Origin: an uncultured Williamsia sp.
GTDB lineage: Bacteria; Actinomycetota; Actinomycetes; Mycobacteriales; Mycobacteriaceae
Length of the DNA: 64,000 nt
Assembly (NCBI RefSeq): GCF_947494875.1
Contig: NZ_CANLWM010000010.1
Coordinates: 62,001-126,000, forward strand
Direction: 5' to 3'
The translations under genes and the position numbers were made by a program. Below, piece after piece: positions 7,904 to 15,695 of the stretch. The notes under the pieces were generated by a model. It searched no databases. It worked only from the letters and a program-made list of their open reading frames with translations, and was not told the DNA's origin. Numbering within the stretch: the stretch's first letter is position 1; every line of letters starts with the position of its first letter.

Positions 7904-9116
7904 GATCGGCGGCGCCGACGACACCCTCGGCCCGTAGGCCGGCGATCTCCGTCGACGTGAACCCGGCGCCGGCGAGCACGGCGTCGGTGTGTTCGCCCAG
8001 ACCGGGGACGGCGCCCATCGCCATCTCGTGCCCCGCGATCACGGGCGGGGGGAGCAGCGCCGTGACGGTCCCCGCGGGGGTGTCGATCGGACGCCATCGA
8101 TCGCGGGCCTGCAGGTGTGGGTGCGCGATCACCTCCGAGGGCGTGTTGTACCGCGAGTTGCCGATTCCGGCCGCGTCGGCCGAGGACTGGATGGTGACGA
8201 GATCACGTGTCGCACACCAGGCCTCGATGACGGCGTCGAGGTCCGCACGGAGCCGGACGCGGTCGGCGTTGCGGGCGTAGCGGGCATCGTCGGCGAGGTC
8301 CGGTCTGTCGATGACGTCCCGGGCCAGTCGCCGCCACTCCGCGTCGTTGGTCGTCCCGAGCACCACGGTGTGTCCGTCGGCGGTGGCGTACGCGCCGTAG
8401 GGGGAGACGGCCGGCGAGCTCATCCCCAACGGTTCCTGGTCGACACCGGTGTGCCGGGTGTAGGTCAGGGCGTACCCCATCAGTTCGGCGGCCGTGTCGA
8501 ACAGGCTGACCGAGCCCGACGTCGCGGGCGGTCCTGCACCGGGGTCGGGGGAGCGACGTCCGCACAGCGCGGCGAGCACGGTCAGCGCCGCGTACAGACC
8601 GGAGCAGACGTCGGCGACGGGCGGACCCGGTTTCGCGGGCGCGTCGGCGGTCCCGGTGACCGAGCAGATGCCCGACTCTGCCTGCACCAGCAGGTCATAG
8701 GCGCGCTTGGCCGACAGCGGGCCGCCAGGTCCGTACCCGTCGATCTCCATCACGAACAGATCCGGGTGCCGGGTGGCGAGATCGTCGGGGCCGAACCCCA
8801 TCGCGGCCATCGATCCGGGCGCGAGGTTCGACACGAACACGTCGGCGTCGTCGAGGAGGCGGTGGAGCACCTCGCTCCCGCGGGATGCCTTGAGGTCGAG
8901 GGCTATCGACTCCTTGCCGCGGTTGGCCCACACGAAGTGTGCTGCGAGGCCGTGCACCACGTCGTCGTAGTGGCGGGCGAAATCGCCGCTGCGAGGATTC
9001 TCGACCTTGATGACCCGCGCGCCGAAGTCGGCCAGGGTGCGGGTGCACATCGGGGCCGACACCGCCTGCTCGACCGACACGACGGTGATCCCCGCCAACG
9101 GGCCGCGTCCGCTCAT
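7899..9116 (-). CDS. CaiB/BaiF family III CoA-transferase (or 2-methylacyl-CoA racemase), catalytic Asp present
   Basis: A 405-residue single-domain CaiB/BaiF protein starting at ATG 9116. It begins with the family core GITVVSVEQAVSAP and continues with FGARVIKVENP, ANRGKESIALDL and DVFVSNLAPG. It is the only one of six such domains in the window with an Asp (Asp207, in SVSLFDTAAE) at the position of the catalytic Asp169 of formyl-CoA transferase, so it is the best candidate for a working transferase or racemase. Third gene of the leftward unit SRPBCC-ACAD-CaiB (10652 to 7899); a 38-bp gap separates it from the ACAD gene. Confidence 0.87.
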   Translation of the reverse strand: MSGRGPLAGITVVSVEQAVSAPMCTRTLADFGARVIKVENPRSGDFARHYDDVVHGLAAHFVWANRGKESIALDLKASRGSEVLHRLLDDADVFVSNLAPGSMAAMGFGPDDLATRHPDLFVMEIDGYGPGGPLSAKRAYDLLVQAESGICSVTGTADAPAKPGPPVADVCSGLYAALTVLAALCGRRSPDPGAGPPATSGSVSLFDTAAELMGYALTYTRHTGVDQEPLGMSSPAVSPYGAYATADGHTVVLGTTNDAEWRRLARDVIDRPDLADDARYARNADRVRLRADLDAVIEAWCATRDLVTIQSSADAAGIGNSRYNTPSEVIAHPHLQARDRWRPIDTPAGTVTALLPPPVIAGHEMAMGAVPGLGEHTDAVLAGAGFTSTEIAGLRAEGVVGAADR

Positions 9117-9154
9117 CGTCGTGCTCCTCCGCTTCGGTGATCCGCGACGACGCC

Positions 9155-10225
9155 TCAGTCGCGCCGGGTGTTCCGGTCGCGCAACCAGGTGACCACCGGC
9201 GCGCGATGCTCGGCGCGTCCACCGAGGGCGGCGGCCGCGCACGCGGAACGCCGCAGGTGGACGTGCATCTCGTGTTCCCACGTGTACCCGATCCCACCGA
9301 ACACCTGCGCGGCCCCCTCGGGCACCGCGCGCAGCCTGTCGAGCGCCCAGAACACCGCCAGCGACACGAGTGCGGGCGCATCGGGGAGTCCGTGGTCGAC
9401 CGCGTCGGCGGCGCGGGTCACGAGCGCCCGACCGATCTCCACGTCACAGCGTTGGTCGACGAGCCGGTGCGCCACGGCCTGGAAGGCGCCGATCGGTCGT
9501 CCGAACGCCTCACGCTGCGTCGCGTACTCGGTGGCGGACGCCGTGGCGGTCGCCGCGATGCCCACCATCTCCGCGGTCGTGGCCAGGCGCGCCCGCAGCA
9601 GAGCGCCTCGATGCCGGTCCCGCGCCGCGTCGCCGCGCAGGAGTACCTCCACAGGGGCGCCGTCCAGGTCGACGGCCGCGGCCGGACCGTGGTCGAGCGG
9701 CGTGACCGGCTCCCTGCGCGCCCCGGGGCCTGTCGGGTCGACGACGCCGAACGCGACGTCGCCGTCGTCCTCGGCGAGGACGAGCAGGCGGGTCGCCACC
9801 ATGCCGAAGGGCACCACCGACCACGACCCCGACACCCGTCCCCCGTCGAGCGCGCAGGTGGCCTCGAGAACCAGCGGGACACCGTCGACGGGTCTGTTCT
9901 CCGACCACGCCGCCGTCGCCGTCGCGGCGAGGGGCACGGGGGCCGCAGCGCGACCCACACACTCGGCGAGCACGCACAGCTGCGCGAGGGTGCCGTCCCC
10001 GCCGCCGGCGGACTCGTCGACCAGGACCTCCGGCCATCCGGCGGCGACGATCGTGTCCCAGAGCGGCGTGTCCCAGACGGGCCCCGGGCCGTCGAGCATC
10101 GAGCGGAACGCCTCCACCGACCACGACCGGTCCAGGACGGACCCAGCCGCGTCGCGTAGGGCGCCGAGTTCCGATGCGGTCTCGGCGATCTCGGAGACGG
10201 TGCGGGTCGCGGAGGACGCGGTCAT
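9155..10225 (-). CDS. Acyl-CoA dehydrogenase, small (beta-type) subunit
   Basis: A 356-residue ACAD of the short type. It shows REAFGRPIGAFQAVAHRL in the middle and VFGGIGYTWEHEMHVHLRR near the C-terminus, the TWEH signature of FadE28-like subunits. The start ATG at 10225 lies one base past the preceding SRPBCC stop. There is no large-type ACAD next to it; the nearest unpaired ones are at 1012-2199 and 17852-19057, so its partner is probably encoded in another unit of the same regulon. The N-terminal third is Ala/Asp-rich and diverged, as usual in this subfamily. Confidence 0.85.
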   Translation of the reverse strand: MTASSATRTVSEIAETASELGALRDAAGSVLDRSWSVEAFRSMLDGPGPVWDTPLWDTIVAAGWPEVLVDESAGGGDGTLAQLCVLAECVGRAAAPVPLAATATAAWSENRPVDGVPLVLEATCALDGGRVSGSWSVVPFGMVATRLLVLAEDDGDVAFGVVDPTGPGARREPVTPLDHGPAAAVDLDGAPVEVLLRGDAARDRHRGALLRARLATTAEMVGIAATATASATEYATQREAFGRPIGAFQAVAHRLVDQRCDVEIGRALVTRAADAVDHGLPDAPALVSLAVFWALDRLRAVPEGAAQVFGGIGYTWEHEMHVHLRRSACAAAALGGRAEHRAPVVTWLRDRNTRRD

Positions 10226-10226
10226 G

Positions 10227-10652
10227 TCAGGCGTCGCGTGCGCCGGCCGGGGCGCAGTGGTCGGCGAGCCACCCGGCGATCATGGAGTAGATGGCCTCGA
10301 CGTCGGCGACGGCCTTCTCGTCGTCGGCGGTGGCGCTGAAGTCGACGACGAACGTCGCGGTGGTGTCGACGTCGCCGGCCACGGTGGCCGTCACGTGGAA
10401 GCGCTCGCACCCGAGGGGGTTGTTCGCGACGTCGTAGGAGATCGTGCGTCGATCGGGCTCGAGCGCGGTGAGCGTCTCCACCACCGGAGTCGACCCGCTG
10501 CCGCCGATGAACCGCTGCATGCCCGGCCCGGAGCCCTCGACGCGGACGTCGCCGGCCAGCGGGATCCAGGACACGTCGGCGAAGTCGGCCAGGGTCGACC
10601 AGACGGTCTCGGCAGGGGTCGGGATCGACACGGAGACGGTGTGCGTCGGCAT
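10227..10652 (-). CDS. SRPBCC/START-like lipid-binding fold protein
   Basis: A 141-residue protein with the SRPBCC (Bet v 1-like) pattern: strand TVSVSIPTPAETVWSTLADFADVSWIP, Gly-rich turn, then a curved sheet (TISYDVAN, RFHVTATV, TTATFVVDFSAT) and a long C-terminal helix ending in an Ala/Pro tail. Members bind hydrophobic ligands; some act as aromatase/cyclase or polyketide dehydratases. In this context a carrier or isomerase for a hydrophobic intermediate is plausible but not shown. First gene of the leftward unit. A TAGTGT box (10664-10659) lies six bases before its ATG, so the mRNA may be leaderless. Confidence 0.75.
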   Translation of the reverse strand: MPTHTVSVSIPTPAETVWSTLADFADVSWIPLAGDVRVEGSGPGMQRFIGGSGSTPVVETLTALEPDRRTISYDVANNPLGCERFHVTATVAGDVDTTATFVVDFSATADDEKAVADVEAIYSMIAGWLADHCAPAGARDA

Positions 10653-10658
10653 GGGCGA

Positions 10659-10702
10659 ACACTAGCATCAGTGGAACAGATGGTCGGTATGTGTACTACT
10701 GT
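10659..10702. promoter_or_regulatory. Divergent promoter region with operator site 2 (GAACA-N13-TGTAC, 10674-10696)
   Basis: The dyad 10674-10696 sits between the SRPBCC unit (leftward) and the crotonase (rightward). Rightward, TACTAC/TACTGT (10694-10702) overlaps the right arm and serves as a -10 candidate. Leftward, TAGTGT (10664-10659) is six bases from the ATG at 10652. The same TGTACTACTGTC string recurs on the minus strand near 37950 and 48885. Confidence 0.65.
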
Positions 10703-10726
10703 CACCTTCGTGGAAGAGCGTCGACG

Positions 10727-11623
10727 GTGAGCGAGGACAGCGGGGCGGCCGAGGGCCCCCCGGACATCGAGGACTGGGTGCTCTACGAGGTGGTGGAACC
10801 CCACATAGCTCAGATCACCATCAACCGTCCGGATCGGCGCAACGCGATCCTGTCGCCCGACATGCACGGGCTGTTCAAGGACCGCCTCGACCGGGCGGAG
10901 GCCGACGACGACATCAAGGTCGTCCTCCTCGTCGCGGAGGGCTCGGACTTCTCCAGCGGCGACGACGTCCGGCGGCTCCCGATCGAGAAGGCGGGCCTGA
11001 AGCAGGGGACGCGTCTCCCGCAGACCGCGCGGATGGCCAACGCCCGCCGGTTGCACACCCATCTCGCGAACTGGCTCGAGTTCCCCAAGACGGTGATCGC
11101 GGCCTGTCAGGGGGCCACGCTCGGGGCCGGCATGAACCTGGCCCTCGCCGCCGACATCCTCGTCGTCGCCGACGACATGTACCTGGCGCGCCCGCAGGCG
11201 CGCATCGGGTTCGCCGGTTTCTCCATGGCCATGCCCCTGGCGTTGCACAAGCTGGGTCCCAACCGGGGCTACGAGGCCATGATCACCGGCCGCAAGGTCC
11301 GTGCCGCCGAGTTGCACGACTGGGGTGTGGCCGCATCGGTCGTCCCGGCGGCGGAACTCCGTGACGAGGCCCTGCGGTACGCACGGGCGATCGCCCACCA
11401 CTCCGCCGACGGTCTCATGGTCGGCAAGAGCGCGCTCATCACCTTCTGGCACGCGGTCGGAATGTCGCAGTTCGCGGACTGGGCGCCGATGGCGCACACG
11501 GTGTTCTCCAACCTGTCCTGGCGCGAGGACGAATACAACTTCATGCGCGAGCGCAAGGAGCGCGGTGGACGCGAGGCGTTGCGAGAGCTCGAGCGCCGGT
11601 ACCGCGAGTGGGGATTCGACTGA
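10727..11623 (+). CDS. Crotonase-fold (enoyl-CoA hydratase/isomerase family) protein
   Basis: A 298-residue crotonase. I start it at GTG 10727, with GGAAGAG 8 bases upstream; a GTG at 10691 lies inside the operator and -10 box and is rejected. The fold markers are ITINRPDRRNAI, the oxyanion segment SSGDDVRRLP and QGATLGAGMNLALAADILV. The two hydratase glutamates of rat crotonase (Glu144, Glu164) align with Asn (GAGMN) and Gln (RPQARIG), so it is unlikely to be a plain hydratase. The C-terminus is rich in charged residues (about EREDEYNFMRERKERGG). It is a single-gene unit; the next operator begins three bases past its stop. Confidence 0.85.
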   Translation: MSEDSGAAEGPPDIEDWVLYEVVEPHIAQITINRPDRRNAILSPDMHGLFKDRLDRAEADDDIKVVLLVAEGSDFSSGDDVRRLPIEKAGLKQGTRLPQTARMANARRLHTHLANWLEFPKTVIAACQGATLGAGMNLALAADILVVADDMYLARPQARIGFAGFSMAMPLALHKLGPNRGYEAMITGRKVRAAELHDWGVAASVVPAAELRDEALRYARAIAHHSADGLMVGKSALITFWHAVGMSQFADWAPMAHTVFSNLSWREDEYNFMRERKERGGREALRELERRYREWGFD

Positions 11624-11625
11624 TT

Positions 11626-11648
11626 GAACAGTTGCTCATGAAATGTTC
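11626..11648. promoter_or_regulatory. Operator site 3 (GAACA-N13-TGTTC)
   Basis: A perfect-arm dyad GAACA (11626-11630) and TGTTC (11644-11648) directly after the crotonase stop codon. TAGTCT (11659-11664) is a possible -10 for the SDR gene at 11699; the dyad would then cover the -35/-10 spacer. Confidence 0.65.
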
Positions 11649-11698
11649 AGCTGTGCTGTAGTCTTGTGAACGATCGCGACGAAAGGGACTGAGCTTCG

Positions 11699-12610
11699 AT
11701 GGGTGTGCTCGACGGGCGGACCGCGCTCGTGACAGGGGCAGGGCGTGGGATCGGTGCCGCGGTGGCGATGGGCCTGGCGGCCGAGGGTGCCACGGTGATG
11801 GTCTCGGACGCGGGGGTCTCCGTGGACGGATCGGGCCACGACGACGGACCCGCCGCGCAGGTTCGCGACGCGATCCTCGACGCCGGCGGGACGGCGCATG
11901 CCGACGCCACCGACATCACCGACTTCGAGGCGACCGCGGACCTCGTCACCCGCGCGGCCGACACGATGGGTGGGCTGGACGTGGTCGTGAACGCGGCCGG
12001 CATCCTGCGTGACTCGATGTTGTTCAAGATGAGCGAGGGTGACTGGGACACCGTCGTCTCCGTGCACCTGAAGGGGACGTTCAACCTGGCCCGGCACGCC
12101 TCGGAGTGGTGGCGTGAGCACCGTGGTGGGCAGTACCGGCTCATCACCTTCACCTCGATGTCGGGGTTGCAGGGCGCTCCGAGCCAACCGAACTACGCCG
12201 CGGCCAAGATGGGGATCGTCGGGTTGACGTTCTCGTGCGCGAACGCGTTGCGGAACTACGGCGTCCGCTCCAACGCCATCGCCCCGATCGCGGGCACGCG
12301 CATGACGCAGGGGATCAAGGGCGGCGGGAGCATGGACTACTCGCCGGAGAACGCGCGTCTCGCGCCGGAGAACGTGGTCCCGCCGGTCGTCTATCTCGCC
12401 AGCGAGCAGTCGGACTGGCTCAACCGACGGGTGATCTTCGCCGGCAACGGGCGGATAAGCCTGATGTCGAACCCCGTCGTCGAACGCGAGATCGTCTCCG
12501 CCTCCGGCACCTGGGACATCCCCACCGCGTTCGCGGAGATGGAGTCGTCGTTCAAGGAGGCCATCCTGTGGCCGAACATCTTCGACAAGGGTCTCGAGAA
12601 CCGTGGGTAA
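11699..12610 (+). CDS. Short-chain dehydrogenase/reductase, large MFE-type
   Basis: A 303-residue SDR with cofactor loop TGAGRGIGAA (residues 11-20), the NAAG segment in DVVVNAAGI, the active Ser in TSMSGLQGA and YAAAK as the YxxxK pair. At about 300 residues with an extended C-terminus it resembles the dehydrogenase part of peroxisomal MFE-2/17-beta-HSD4 type proteins, which oxidise (3R)-hydroxyacyl-CoA; a simple alcohol dehydrogenase role is also possible. It is the only SDR in the window that could act as a 3-hydroxyacyl-CoA dehydrogenase. First gene of the unit SDR-Rieske-DUF35-Ltp (11699-15640). Confidence 0.82.
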   Translation: MGVLDGRTALVTGAGRGIGAAVAMGLAAEGATVMVSDAGVSVDGSGHDDGPAAQVRDAILDAGGTAHADATDITDFEATADLVTRAADTMGGLDVVVNAAGILRDSMLFKMSEGDWDTVVSVHLKGTFNLARHASEWWREHRGGQYRLITFTSMSGLQGAPSQPNYAAAKMGIVGLTFSCANALRNYGVRSNAIAPIAGTRMTQGIKGGGSMDYSPENARLAPENVVPPVVYLASEQSDWLNRRVIFAGNGRISLMSNPVVEREIVSASGTWDIPTAFAEMESSFKEAILWPNIFDKGLENRG

Positions 12611-12649
12611 CCCGTCCGTCGAAGTCCGTTCACCGGAGAGTGAGACATC

Positions 12650-14038
12650 ATGACCGACACCGCGCAGACCGCACCGACCGGAGTCCCCGAGAAGTGGGCG
12701 CTGGGCGAGACGTTCGTCCCGAAGGCGCGCTACACCGATCGCGACTTCCTGCAGCGGGAACTCGACAAGCTCTTCACCCAGGTGTGGCAGATCGCCTGCC
12801 GCGCCGAGGAGATCCCCGACCCGGGTTCGTTCCACGAGTACCGCGTCGGCAAGCAGTCGATCGTCGTCATCCGTCAGAGAGACGGGTCGATCAAGGCGAT
12901 GCACAACGCCTGCACGCACCGCGGGATGAAGGTCGTGTCCGGGTGCGGTCGTGCCGAGGACGGTGAGCTGCGGTGCCGGTTCCACGGGTGGCGGTACAAG
13001 CTCGACGGCAGGTCGACCTTCGTCCCGAGCCGCGAGGAGTTCGCCGAGCGCCCCAGTTCGGAGTGGGCCCTGCGTCAGGTCCACGTCGGTGAGTGGGGCG
13101 GGTGGGTGTTCGTCTCCATGGCGGAGAACCCGCCGGAGCTCCTCGACTGGTTGGATCCGCTCGTGACCTCGCTGGCGCCGTTCCGGTTGGAGGACATGCG
13201 GTTCCGCTGGCGCAAGCGCACCACGCTGCCCGCGAACTGGAAGACCGTCATCGACGCGTTCATCGAGGGCTACCACACTCCGGGTACGCACCCGCAGACC
13301 ATGCGAACCGCGGAGACACCCGCACCGCCGGCGCATCCGGCGAAGCCGCAGGAGTACGTCTACGCGCCGTACACCCCGACGATGACGTACCCGAACCACT
13401 CCCGGTTCGTCTACACCCAGCGTCCGGACACCGGTGACAAGGACGCGGCGCGCCAGAAGGCGCAGGCGCGGCCCGAGGTGTTCGCCAACGCGATGCAGTA
13501 CAACTACAAGGAAGTCGGGTCGCTGGTCACCGAGCGCGACTACCGTGCGGCGCAACAGCTCCGGACCATGGAGCCCGGCGAGGTGCCGCCGTTCCTCCTG
13601 TACCACCAACTGTGCGAGGAGTTGGCGCTCGCCGAGGGCGTCAAGTTCCCCCAGATGTCGATGCAGGAGTACTTCGGCGGCAACGGCGACTGGCACATCT
13701 TCCCGTCGGTCGTGATCCTCGTCGAGAAGTCGTGTGTCCTCGGGTATCGCATGCTCCCGGACGCCGACGACCCGGACCGCTGTGTCTTCGAGATGTTCTC
13801 GCTCGAGCACTTCCCAGAGGGGGAGGTGCCGGAGACGCAGTGGCAGGTGTTCGACCGGTGGCAGGATCACGACGGCTGGGGTGAGTTGCCGACGCAGGAC
13901 CTGGTCAACATCGCCGACATCCAGGCGGGCATGCACTCCGAGGGGTTCGACGGCATGTGGTTGAACAAGGCGCAGGAGATGTCGATCCACAACGCCCACG
14001 TGATCGCGGACCGTTTCCTCTTCGGCGACGGGTCGTGA
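12650..14038 (+). CDS. Rieske non-heme iron oxygenase, alpha subunit
   Basis: A 462-residue ring-hydroxylating-type oxygenase. The Rieske [2Fe-2S] ligands are Cys88, His90, Cys109 and His112 (ACTHRG ... RCRFHGW). The mononuclear iron site is marked by NWKTVIDAFIEGYHTPGTHP, with two His five apart, and an Asp near DIQAGMHSEGFD. Start ATG 12650 follows CCGGAGAG. It hydroxylates or O-demethylates a hydrophobic, probably cyclic, substrate using NAD(P)H electrons. No beta subunit, ferredoxin or reductase gene lies in the window, so a homotrimeric enzyme with a distant reductase (as for KshA) is likely. Substrate unknown. Confidence 0.88.
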   Translation: MTDTAQTAPTGVPEKWALGETFVPKARYTDRDFLQRELDKLFTQVWQIACRAEEIPDPGSFHEYRVGKQSIVVIRQRDGSIKAMHNACTHRGMKVVSGCGRAEDGELRCRFHGWRYKLDGRSTFVPSREEFAERPSSEWALRQVHVGEWGGWVFVSMAENPPELLDWLDPLVTSLAPFRLEDMRFRWRKRTTLPANWKTVIDAFIEGYHTPGTHPQTMRTAETPAPPAHPAKPQEYVYAPYTPTMTYPNHSRFVYTQRPDTGDKDAARQKAQARPEVFANAMQYNYKEVGSLVTERDYRAAQQLRTMEPGEVPPFLLYHQLCEELALAEGVKFPQMSMQEYFGGNGDWHIFPSVVILVEKSCVLGYRMLPDADDPDRCVFEMFSLEHFPEGEVPETQWQVFDRWQDHDGWGELPTQDLVNIADIQAGMHSEGFDGMWLNKAQEMSIHNAHVIADRFLFGDGS

Positions 14039-14057
14039 GCACCGCGGGTCCCGCCCG

Positions 14058-14486
14058 GTGACGGGCGCCGCCGGCTCGACCGGCCGGCCCGTGCCTGCTC
14101 TCGTCGACCACACCCGGACGTTCTGGACGTCGGGCGGACGTGGCGAGTTCACCATGCAGCGATGCGTCGCGTGTGAGCGCCTCGTCCATCCCCCGGCGCT
14201 GCGGTGTCCGCACGACCACGGCGAACTCCGGTACACCGCGCTGTCGGGGGACGGGGTCGTCGAGTCGTGGACCGTCGCGAATCATCAGTTCCTGCCGGGC
14301 TTCCCGCCCCCGTACCTGATCGCGTTCGTCACACCGGTGGAGGACGACCGCGTCCGGGTGTTGGTCAACCTCGTCGACGTCGACCCGGCCGAGGTGTCGG
14401 TGGGGATGCCCGTCGTCGCGGTGTTCGACCATCGGTCCGCGGACGACGACGAGGTGTACGTCCCCCAGTTCACGTCGCGCCGCTGA
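14058..14486 (+). CDS. DUF35 OB-fold protein with altered zinc ribbon
   Basis: A 142-residue DUF35 protein starting at GTG 14058, 20 bp after the Rieske gene. The ribbon has Cys36, Cys39 and Cys50, but the fourth ligand position reads CPHDH, so His52 or His54 must complete the site or the metal is lost. The rest follows the OB barrel (VVESWTVANHQF, PYLIAFVTPVEDD, VRVLVNLVDV). Its stop overlaps the next ATG (TGATG), coupling it to the thiolase-like gene, which is presumably its partner in a DUF35-Ltp complex. Confidence 0.83.
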   Translation: MTGAAGSTGRPVPALVDHTRTFWTSGGRGEFTMQRCVACERLVHPPALRCPHDHGELRYTALSGDGVVESWTVANHQFLPGFPPPYLIAFVTPVEDDRVRVLVNLVDVDPAEVSVGMPVVAVFDHRSADDDEVYVPQFTSRR

Positions 14487-15640
14487 TGGACTCCGTCGCC
14501 CTCGAACGGGTCGTCATCAGCGGTGTCGGCCAGTCGCAGGTCGGGCGTCGACTCGGTCGCAGCGGTCTCGACCTCACCGTCGAGGCATGTCTGCGCGCCG
14601 TCGCCGACGCCGGCCTCACCCTGTCGGACATCGACGGACTCACCACCTATCCGGGCTCGTCGTCGCCGAGCCCGGGGTTCTCCGGCGCGTCGCTCCGCGA
14701 GATCCACGACGCCCTGGGCATCGAGCCGGACTGGGTGTCCGGGGGTATCGAGTCGCCCGGTCAGCTCGGTGCCGTCGTCGACGCGGTGATGGCCGTGTCG
14801 ACCGGCCTGGCCCGGCACGTGGTTGTGTGGCGCAGCATCTGGGAGTCCACCGCGCAGGGGCACGGCCGCAGGCAGGGGTACGGGGCGGGCTCGACCCGGC
14901 CGTCGGGGATCATGAGCTGGCAGCTGCCCGTCGGTGCGACGGCGGCCAACCTCGCCGGGCTGCAGGTGCGCGCGCGGATGCACCGCTTCGGGTTGACGCG
15001 CGAGCAACTGGGGCACGTGGCGATGACGCAACGCGCGCATGCCGCCGGGAATCCGGCTGCGGTGTACCGGGATCCCATGGCGCTGTCCGACTACCTCGAG
15101 GCACGCATGGTCTCCGATCCGCTGTGCATGTTCGACTGCGACGTGCCCTGCGACGGCGCCACGGCGTTCGTGGTGTCACGGGCAGAACACGCCGCGGCGC
15201 TCGATCATCCCGCCGTCGCGCTCGAGGCTCTCGACTGCGGCCACCACGACCGGTTCATGTGGGAGGCCGGGCGGGACATCACGCGGATCAGTTCGCGGTC
15301 GTCGACGATCTGGGACCGCACCGACCTCACGCCGGCCGACGTCGACGTGGCTTCGCTCTACGACGGGTTCTCGGTGTTCGTGCTCTGCTGGGCCGAGGAC
15401 TTCGGTTTCTGTCCCGTGGGGGAGTCGGGGCGCTGGGTGCAGCAGGCGGCCGTCCCGTTCAACACCGGCGGTGGCCAGCTCTCGGGCGGGCGCCTGCACG
15501 GCTTCGGCCACCTGCACGAGGCCTGCCTCCAACTCCGGGGGGGGGCGGACGGACGACAGGTCGCCGACGCGACCGTGGCGGCGGTCGGTGTCGGTGCGGC
15601 GAACAGCGGGACGACGGCGATGGTCCTGCGCCGGGCCTGA
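14486..15640 (+). CDS. Ltp-type thiolase-fold protein, predicted acyl-CoA retro-aldolase
   Basis: A 384-residue thiolase-superfamily protein. The Cys of the first thiolase motif aligns with Ser90 (GIESPGQLG), and the usual GHPxGATG loop is replaced by GRLHGFGHLHEA. Both losses argue against thiolysis and fit the Ltp2-like aldolases that cleave the steroid D-ring side chain together with a DUF35 subunit, here the overlapping upstream gene. It ends the unit begun at 11699. An 11-bp hairpin follows. Confidence 0.83.
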   Translation: MDSVALERVVISGVGQSQVGRRLGRSGLDLTVEACLRAVADAGLTLSDIDGLTTYPGSSSPSPGFSGASLREIHDALGIEPDWVSGGIESPGQLGAVVDAVMAVSTGLARHVVVWRSIWESTAQGHGRRQGYGAGSTRPSGIMSWQLPVGATAANLAGLQVRARMHRFGLTREQLGHVAMTQRAHAAGNPAAVYRDPMALSDYLEARMVSDPLCMFDCDVPCDGATAFVVSRAEHAAALDHPAVALEALDCGHHDRFMWEAGRDITRISSRSSTIWDRTDLTPADVDVASLYDGFSVFVLCWAEDFGFCPVGESGRWVQQAAVPFNTGGGQLSGGRLHGFGHLHEACLQLRGGADGRQVADATVAAVGVGAANSGTTAMVLRRA

Positions 15641-15653
15641 CACGACCCACCCC

Positions 15654-15686
15654 GTCGCGCCGGGCCGACGGACGACCCGGCGCGAC
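15654..15686. terminator. Strong hairpin between converging Ltp-like and P450 genes
   Basis: GTCGCGCCGGG (15654-15664) and CCCGGCGCGAC (15676-15686) form a perfect 11-bp stem with an 11-nt loop in the 55-bp gap between convergent genes. It probably terminates both. Confidence 0.75.
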
Positions 15687-15695
15687 CGGACGGGA

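Noticed and set aside
11636-14236. Minus-strand open frame of 866 codons
   Set aside because: It is antisense to the SDR and Rieske genes, whose motifs are clear. Composition is that of a mirror frame.
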